From Silene latifolia (Eukaryota > Streptophyta > Magnoliopsida > Caryophyllales > Caryophyllaceae): 64,000 nt of DNA. The notes beneath the pieces are model-generated. The model had not been told where the DNA came from and did not search any database. It worked only from the letters and a program-made list of their open reading frames with translations. The stretch's first letter is position 1; every line of letters starts with the position of its first letter. Of this stretch, positions 56,469 to 64,000 are shown piece after piece. The stretch is taken from positions 20,087,541 to 20,151,540 of the forward strand of contig NC_133537.1 of NCBI RefSeq assembly GCF_048544455.1. The letters are read 5' to 3'. The position numbers and the translations under genes are program-made.

Positions 56469-57039
56469 CGCCCCCGCAAGTTGATCATTACTTGCAATGT
56501 GTTGAACACGAAGCCTTTGAGACAGAATCCACTCACAAACAAAATGAAAAGCAATAGCTACATGTTTCATACGAGAGTGGAAAACGGGATTCGCCGAGTA
56601 GTGCGTAGCACTCAAGTTATCACAGTAAAGAACAAGAGGAGCTGACGGAGTAATGCCAATATCACGTAGAAGGGCATGGACCCATTCAAGATCAGCAGTG
56701 GAATCGGCAATGGCACGAAATTCAGCCTCCGTAGTAGAACGAGCTAAGGTACGTTGTTTACGAGAAGACCAAGTAATGGGATTGCGGTCAAGGTAAATAA
56801 TAAAACCAGAAGTAGATACGTAATCATCCTTATCATCGGCATAATCCGCATCACAATAGGCATGAAGGAGAAGAGGAGAGTTGTGATAAAGTTGTAAACC
56901 AACATTTAACGTACAATGTAAGTTGCGAAGTAAGCGCTTGGCAGCAAGCGAATGAAGGTCAGTAGGAGCTAACCTGAATTGAGCCAATTTATTAACCGTG
57001 AAGGAGATGTCGGGCCGAGTGAGAGCAAGATACTGGAGG
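56463..57039 (-). pseudogene. pol: Copia RT C-terminus and RNase H, truncated
   Basis: The segment YLALTRPDISFTVNKLAQF is the end of RT. RNase H then carries AYCDADYADD, TTEAEFRAI and LYCDNLSATH, retaining the D-E-D residues, and SRMKHVAIAFHFV. The N-terminal part of the element is missing because LTR D begins at 57040, cutting the frame. The open frame itself has no stop. It differs in sequence from the Copia element at 23121, so it is a separate family. Confidence 0.9.
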
Positions 57040-58220
57040 TGTAACACCCTCTTCTAACCCGGCCAAGGTAATTGGAAGATGTTATCTTCTCGGTTTCCCG
57101 AGGTGGTGAAATCGGAGTCGCAATTGAGACTTATTTAGTGGATTACATATACATAAATGAAGAAAGGAAGCCAACCGGATTCCCTGCCAGACGCCGCGCC
57201 TCAACCACACGAGTCCCTCCGTGACTCAAGCCATTAATGTGCACATCCCCCTTGGAGTGTGAAGCTCCAAGGGGCGACCCGAGCGCAATACGGTTTCCCA
57301 ACCGTCTTACGTCTCCTCAACCATCAAGTACCACCACCAAAGACTCCCAACAAAACACATTCACAAACATACATGATAAATGGAAGAACAACATTAAACA
57401 TATGGCTTTTTCATGAATCTAATCCCACATGTTATGAACAACCACCCTTCGACATCTCATGCGACATGCAAACCGACTCATGAATATACTAACAAGGAAA
57501 AGATACCCAAATATGCATACACAATATTGAAACCGAGTAGGATAACCTAGCTTTTAGCATAATCCATAAGCTAATCGAAATCACCAAGCATCCATCTCAT
57601 AAAACCGTCTCATCCTACATAAATCATATAATAACTATCACAAATCACTCTATACAATATAAAACCCCTTATTATTAGTCACTAATTACTCATTTTACAT
57701 AACTAAATACTAATTAATCTCTCTTAGTAAAGCCTAACTCGAGATTAACATAAGACAAGGAGGAAAAAGGTGCGATGTCGACTTACAAAGGTAGATCGGG
57801 TGTTAGGAGGGGTGTTCCATCATTATTCCAAGCTTGAAGGCCAAGATGGAGGTTTAGGGAGCATTTTAGAGAGAGGGGAGAGTGTTTTAGAGTAATAAGG
57901 AAAGAGAAGAAGAATGAAGGTGATAAGGTTTCGATAGGATGAAATCCCGAAATATCATTTCTCGCGTACAGTACAACACCACTCGACCGAGTGATCGGTT
58001 CACTCAACCGAGTGGCACTCACTCGGTCGAGTCCTCACTCGACCGAGTGCCAACTCACTTGGTCCATTAAGGGTTCTACTCTGTCCACTGGAAGTCTACT
58101 AGGTCTAGTTTAGGTCTTACTTGGTCTCGTAGGAGGGGTCATCCTTTACTTCCGAGTATACGTGGGTTCCCTCACGTGTCCCTAGGTCCTTTCTCGGTCC
58201 CAAATTATCCGAGTATTACA
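57040..58220 (-). repeat. 3' LTR of element D
   Basis: 1181 bp, TGTAATACTC to GTGTTACA on its own strand, followed to the right by the purine tract. Carries palindromes near 57979-58050, a perfect 10-bp hairpin at 57248-57274 and a GNRA hairpin at 57089-57102. The 5' LTR was not found. Confidence 0.85.
57248..57274 (-). promoter_or_regulatory. Conserved LTR hairpin in D
   Basis: Perfect arms CCCCTTGGAG and CTCCAAGGGG around a 7-base loop, beside ATTAATGTGCACATCC. Confidence 0.65.
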
Positions 58221-58488
58221 ATCTTCCCTCCTTAAAATTGAACTTTATCCCCGAAGTTCGCCACTCATTCTCTTTACCAATTATTCCTCGGTCTTCGCTT
58301 AAGCTTCATTCTCGATTCTCGTGTGTTCTCTTGCCATCATCACTCTTATTGTTACACACGTATATCATATTTATCCTAAGTTTCTTATTCACTCTCATTA
58401 CTTTCTCACGTATTGCGCTCTTTCTTTTCGAAATTTTTCCGAGTTCTTATATTCACTCTCCCTAAAAGAGAACTTCGTCCCGAAGTTC
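58221..58488 (-). promoter_or_regulatory. Polypurine tract and two hairpin copies of element D
   Basis: The proximal hairpin (58240-58259) is slightly mutated; the distal copy (58470-58488) is GAACTTCG-TCC-CGAAGTTC followed on the minus strand by purines. This matches the duplicated arrangement in A and B. Confidence 0.6.
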
Positions 58489-59830
58489 GCTATAAGTCTC
58501 ACATGACACTCTCCCGGTAATCTACTATTATTGTCAAATGTTGTGTTCTCCAAAGGGTCTCGACTTGTTTCACTATATCTATATGTCATGCGTGGCCAAG
58601 GTCGATATCTATTTGATGGGGTTTTTATGTGTACGATTACTATATGTATAGACACGTATATGAATACCCTTCATGACTAGGCCCAACCACTCTTTATATT
58701 CAACATATCATTCACATATTGTATTGAACCGCTACTACTCATTCTAATGTTACATACTCGACATGTGACATGTACTTGCCACTATGGTTTACTTATCCAC
58801 CACTATTACGGAATGCATGCATGTTCTCGTGTACTTTACGCTATCATATAATCACTTGTAGCTTGACTATTCTCGTATACAACTCAAACAAATGACAAGA
58901 TCGAATGTAAACAATTCATAAAAGTCCATCGTGTAGGGTCCCTATGGTCGTTCGACTCTTAGGAGGTCGGTATAGTCCAAAATCAAGGTCAAACGCGTCA
59001 TAGGTGGTCTAAAATCCCTAGAAAGGGTCAAATTCCACAGTACTCGGTCGAATTCGCCAGTCACTCGGTCGAGTAAAAGTCACTCGGTCGGGTGAGGGTC
59101 TTTACAAGAGGTTTCCAGGGTCTGTCTTTCAGCCTACTCGATCGAGTGAATCGGTCACTCGGTCGAGTGGACCACCACTCGGTCGAGTGAATATGGTACT
59201 CGACCGAGTGTCACTGGGTAGGTTAAATTTTCGGCCATTAATGGACTCCAAGTTCTTCTATGGTCGAGCATACATGTAATGGAGTCCAAACGGTGATTAC
59301 CACACCATCCTAACATGCAAGGTCCACTAGTATTGGCCTTATGGCCGGCTTACATCACGAGAATTAAATTGTTCAATGTTTTAAACGATAAAGTAAGGTC
59401 CTAACTCCTAAGGAGTCCCGAATCATAAAGCCACGACTACTCGGAGGGCTTCCTCTTCTTGCCAATGCTTGTCACCTATTTTGCCCACCTGGAGCGACTT
59501 TTCACCGTCTTGCTTCCTCCTTCCAGTTTTCTCTCCTCTGTTTCCTCCTTCTCTTCTTCATTTTCCTCTTCTTCCACGGTCCTTTACGAGCCTCCTCCTC
59601 CCATACTTCATCAAGGTCCATGCCTCCGCCGCCGCGGATGTTCCCGTCTCACTTCCACCTCCCTCGTAGGCATTGCCAAAATAGATCCCGGCATCACCCA
59701 TAAATGGATCACGCAAGTGTCCTACACCAAAGGGGAGGTGGTACTCCTAATCCGCGGATGTTTCCGTCTCACTAATACTAGCTCTCGCCCTGAAAATTGA
59801 TTCCTAATGCCTAAACTTTACCTATCTTTC
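58489..59830 (-). mobile_element. Interior of element D, mostly non-coding
   Basis: A palindrome cluster at 59038-59215 is followed by a possible ORF tail at 59460-59800 on the minus strand (DAGIYFGNAYEGGG, a DLDEVWEEEARKGPW-type segment and a Glu-rich stretch in shifting frames). It occupies the same relative place as the ORF1-like frame in B. I cannot identify the protein. Confidence 0.35.
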
Positions 59831-59959
59831 GATCTTAGTAAGATTTAGTCGTTTCAATTTAGTCAAATTCCCTCCCCTATCTCTCGATATCTGGGTCGGT
59901 CAATTCCTAAGCATTTAACAAGTCTCCTCTCGGTCTCGTTGTCAAATATTGCAATTAAA

Positions 59960-61178
59960 ACATTGAAACGGTGCTATTTTATCGCGCGTCAGTCGATCGA
60001 CCAGCTAAGCTAGTCGATCGACCAACAGGTCCAGTCGATCGACTGACTAATCCAGTCGATCGACCATGGTCCGTCATCAGGTCACCTATTCTACGTCGTC
60101 TTCGCTACAGATCCCCTCGCATCTTAGCACGGGAATATTTAGCTACGCATGATAGAATTAATAACAACAACTAAATTAACAATTAACGAAAACGAATACA
60201 TAATTAAACTAACTAAGCAATAGAGATGTATAAAACGAAATATTGATGGCTTTGGGAACTAATCTAATCAATTCTAAACTACTGAAACGAATTAAAGCAA
60301 CGAATTAAATCTGAAATAAAGGAACAATTACCGAAACAAGAGGCAAAAAGAAGAATTGTAATTGAATGCAAAGAACGAACTTTTATTGAGAAATAAAGTA
60401 ATTGCAAAACTAAACTATGGCGAATACCTGATCTCGGTATTCCCCGAGATTCGGTCTTCCTCCCCTGATTACAGGAGTCATCCTTAAATAGAGTAATCAC
60501 GCAACTCTTATTCCTAAACCTAAAATACAATGGGCTTTCTAATTCTCGTTCTTAATTTGCGTCAGATTCGAAGCTTGGTCGATCGACCAATGAGTCCAGT
60601 CGATCGACCAAGGTACCTGACACAGTAGCTTCTGGAATTCGCGCTCCGGTCGATCGACCATGTAGGTCAGTCGATCAACCAAGGGTGCTGTACAGTAATG
60701 CATTCTGACGAATTCTGCAGCGCGCAACGATCTTAAAAGAGCTGCCATTTCTTCGTTACATAGTCAAATCAGGCTTTCTATGCGGCGTTGGAAAGCTAAG
60801 AGGATAAGATTTCACCTCCAATTGGAATAACTCGATTATCAGCTCTAGAACTCGAGATATTACCATCTGAATCAGGCTGCAATATCGTGAAGTGCTTCTT
60901 TGCTTGTTAAACTCGTACGCACCCATGCTTTTGCTATCTTTAGGCCTTGAAACACGCACCAAGCTCATTCCTCGAGTCACTACTTTATGTCAGGTCCTAT
61001 GATAAATACTCGGGGACTGATTCGACTCATTTTCCGCTGAATTCTTCACATTTCTGCAATATTGCACAAAAACACGAAAGTAGACGGAAATAGGGAAAAT
61101 AGTAGCACAAACTACATAATTGAGCTCTGAAATGCGTATAAAATAGGGTGTAAAACGTCATATTTAGGACACGCATCA
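59960..61178 (-). repeat. Probable 3' LTR of element E
   Basis: On the minus strand it begins TGATGCGTGTCC right after the purine tract ggtttggggaagtt. The left edge is not fixed. It contains two clusters of GTCGATCGAC palindromes (59991-60067 and 60578-60690). Confidence 0.6.
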
Positions 61179-63402
61179 AACTTCCCCAAACCAAACCCTT
61201 GCTTGTCCCCAAGCAAGAACTAGACTCGATTCTAAGACCTAACGGAACGAGTTCAATCTCAGAGCGAAATGCAAACTGAAAAGCCTAAACCAGTTTAATG
61301 CAACAACTAACAATCAATTAGCAATATGAATCATGCAAACAAGTTATGAAGTCGTCAAAAACTGTTGAACCGTCAACTATATAGACTTATTATTTTGGAC
61401 TCTCACGGGTCGCTCATATCACTCAATGAATACGGGTGAGTATATGTAAAAGATAGAAAGAAGTAAATGTAAAGACTCTCACCTAACTACGACCTATAAG
61501 AACATGCCTGCAATCTAATATGAAAATGATATCTACAACCGTACATATGCATTCCAACCAAACAAATGACCATGACACATGCCGAGGTAAATATGGATAT
61601 GTGAGGCTATGGGTAAGAAGGGCTAAGATAAATTTGGATATGAGGAGTTAAAGCCAAGCTAGTAACAACTAAACCAAATTATAACAACATCCACTTCCTT
61701 ACTCAAAATTAAATCGATGAAACGGTGCTATAACTAGCACAAATCTCACAACCTCCAATAATAACTCAACTCCCCAACAATTAGAAATAATACATGAGAG
61801 TACAAAATCACCAACTCATAACAATTGCAACATGTGATTTTTTTCGAATTTTCTTTTTCTGTTGCAGTCAACGGTCGATCGACCAATGGAACCGGTCGAT
61901 AGACTGATTTTTTTTTCGAATCATTTTTTTTCGTATTCTGTTTTTTTCTTTCTTTCTCTTTCTTTTTAAACCTTTTTCTTTCCTTCCCTTTCACCATTTC
62001 ACCAACATCTCAATAAAGAGTAAAATAACCAAACCGCAATAAACACATTCCCAAAAACTAAGACTACTAGCTTGACAAAGGCAGGCTAAATATAGGATGT
62101 AGTTAAGGGACAAAAGGTTAAATTTGGCTATGAGGGGTTTATGGGTAAAATGAATAAAGGGAAACCTCTACCACATGTGTCAACAAACCACGAACCCGAA
62201 TGCACACAGCTATTAAGCAGATTAAGTTCATATTTATCCAAATTAATGTAACATGTCTCATAAGGAGTACTACTCACAATCCTAGATAAACTAGTCATGA
62301 ATGACACCAATTATAAGCTCTAAACCTCAGAAATGATGTAGTTTGCCAAAAATCTAAGTCAAGTCTCAGGATTCAGCAAGATATTTAACGAAAACTCATA
62401 GACTATGCATATATGATTCTACTAATAACATGTCAATTTAGCAAGGCTTAGGCATACACAGCTGAAAATGCAATGTCATCATTGAAATACTACCATTCCA
62501 ACTCGACCTACATGCTAAAATATACGCGCAATTTGAATTTTTGAAATTTTTCAAAAATTTTTTTTTTTGAATTTTTTTGTATATATATAGGAAATGAAAT
62601 AAACAATGCCAGCTGAAATGCAATAAACGTGAAACAGAAATGCAATAAAAATAATGCAAATGCGACGCAAAACCCTTCCCCAAACCAAATCACACAATGT
62701 CCCCATTGTGCAAAATCATGTAATGAAATAAAAGGGAAACGGGAATTTGCGATAATAACCAAACAAGACATGAAAAGGACTTGGAAGCTCACAAGACTTT
62801 AAGCGCAGCAAAAGGAAACCTCCCCAAACCAGCGTGAGTTAGGAGGTTTCAGTAGCCAGCAGTGCTACCATAAGTACCTGAAAAGACAGAATATACAGCG
62901 CATTATCCGAGAAAACAAAATTGAAGCGGAAATTACGTGCAAAGAATTTAAAATTGGAGAAAGAACAACTCAGCATCGGGCTTTGGTCGATCGACCAATA
63001 TAGCTAGTCGATCGACCATGGGAATTGAAACAGTAGCTTTTGTCTTTGAATAAAGGCGATCGATCGACCACTATGGGGGCGATCTCATCTTTTGTCATAC
63101 CTGGCGAATAATGATCTTTGTTCTTGACATAACTCAATAAATTGAGTTAATGTGGTCTTTATACCTACAATTGCACATAATAACACGCCAAAAATTGCAT
63201 GACCCAAAATTATAGTCTATAGTCTTTAAAAACCAAGCACACGACTAAGAGTTTTTATTTCTAAACAACTATGAAGTTTTATTCAAAAAAAAAAAAACAA
63301 AACACATCCGGGTTGCCTCCCGGCTAGCGCTGGTTTCAGACAGGTCCCGCTCGACCTCTTTTCCTTCAGCCAATTACTCTAATTGAGCCCAATCAAAGCA
63401 GC
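61179..63402 (-). mobile_element. Non-coding 3' interior of element E
   Basis: No coding frame recognised. The phrase CTTCCCCAAACCA occurs at 61181 and 62675, with a variant at 62819. Further GTCGATCGACCA copies lie near 61873 and 62983-63068. The phrase gggttgcctcccgg near 63310 resembles one I associate with large plant LTR elements. Confidence 0.55.
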
Positions 63403-64000
63403 TCAAAGCTCGCAAAGAACTTTGTCAAATAGCTGCGCATGTGCTACACAAAACTGTAAGTAGCACCATAAGATAGTAGTAACATAGGAAATTAAAATGT
63501 AAAATCGTTTAAGTCTGACAAATTTCCTATGACAGCTCCCAAAATTGTCCACAAAGCTATTCTGCCCTCTAGCTAAGGGCGGAATATAAAAGCTCAAGTT
63601 AACCACAGGTGGAGAATTAACGAACTCAGGTGCATTCGACTCAATAATAACGCGAGTAGAATTAAAGTACTCTGACGAGTATGAAATGTGAGGTGGAGGA
63701 GTCTGGTCAACTAAGGGAGAAGGTGGATAATCGTCCCAAATGCATGGGATAGTAAAGTCAAATGGGTCAATGGGGTCTCCTAAAATAGGCTCATCATCGA
63801 TATCATCATAAGTATCCTATTTAACCTCTAGACTATCACTCTCCTCATCGCTAGACTCGTCAAGATGGAGGTTCTCAAAGAGAGCCTCCAAATCGTCCTC
63901 ACTAACATTGCAAGAATCATAAAGGGGTTGACTATCCTCATAAAAAGGGTTGTCAACCACGCTAATGGTCTCCTCTACGTCTCCGTCGGTATTTCCTAGA
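63403..64000 (-). pseudogene. C-terminal end of an unidentified ORF of element E
   Basis: Reading leftward from the window edge, the frame is open through an acidic region (SVVDNPFYEDSQPLYD, SEDDLEALFENLHLDE) to one in-frame TAG at 63817-63819. It then continues through IDDEPILGDPIDPFDF, Pro-rich text and VVNLSFYIPPLARGQ to a stop near 63403. A hydrophobic stretch (FYILISYVTTILWCYLQFC) near the end could be a membrane segment. It lies about 2.2 kb upstream of the purine tract, the place of the additional ORF after pol in some Ty3/gypsy elements. I do not recognise the family. Confidence 0.5.

Noticed and set aside
59459..59800. A 113-codon Ser/Pro-rich plus-strand frame
   Set aside because: The opposite strand reads as a more plausible Glu/Lys-rich ORF tail; the plus frame looks like its shadow.

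Overview
The window is plant nuclear DNA that is almost entirely transposable elements stacked inside one another. A Caryophyllales genome, probably Caryophyllaceae and possibly Silene, fits best. Reasons: AT-rich non-coding sequence, LTR retrotransposons of several lineages, Helitron and hAT/Stowaway ends, and one element at 44981-53244 whose layout (gag-protease on one strand, opposite-strand ORFs near the 3' LTR, internal tandem array) matches Retand of Silene. The species assignment is inference.

Layout. 1-4750: a minus-strand Copia-type element (gag ORF, primer site, 5' LTR) with no pol seen after gag before the window edge. 4751-9983: remnants, including a tandem hairpin repeat and four hAT-like elements. 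9989-17335: an intact but non-coding chromovirus-like LTR element (A) with two ~1.32 kb LTRs and TSD atgct. 18723-19591: the only recognisable cellular gene, an intronless CIPK/SnRK3-like protein kinase with a 2-bp frameshift. 20346-22661: Stowaway-like and hAT elements and a tiny retroposed tail. 23121-40827: a decayed Copia element with 182-bp LTRs. It is split by LTR element B (26312-35851) between protease and integrase, and by a Helitron (37351-40638) in its primer-binding site. Element B itself contains a solo LTR (C, 32829-34180) and a hAT MITE (31893-32216). 40828-44599: a second Helitron end, Stowaway and long-TIR elements. 44600-53328: a hAT-like element interrupted by the Retand-like element. 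53419-55781: two more TIR elements. 56250-57039: a Copia RNase H fragment cut by LTR element D (57040 onward). About 59960-64000: the 3' LTR and internal part of a further large element (E), with the tail of an ORF at the right edge.

The coding pieces are mainly retroelement gag, protease, integrase, RT and RNase H, nearly all broken; the first gag and the last ORF run into or near window edges. No rRNA, tRNA or CRISPR was seen.

The most unusual signals are non-coding. LTR families A, B, C and D, which look otherwise diverged, share two RNA-like structures: a hairpin beside an invariant GTGCACAT block whose arms covary between families, and a short stem capped by a GNRA tetraloop near the LTR 3' end. 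The same elements carry dense arrays of the 12-bp palindrome ACTCGATCGAGT and variants. The Retand-like element also carries an apparently independent opposite-strand transcription unit with its own TATA box and a canonical intron.
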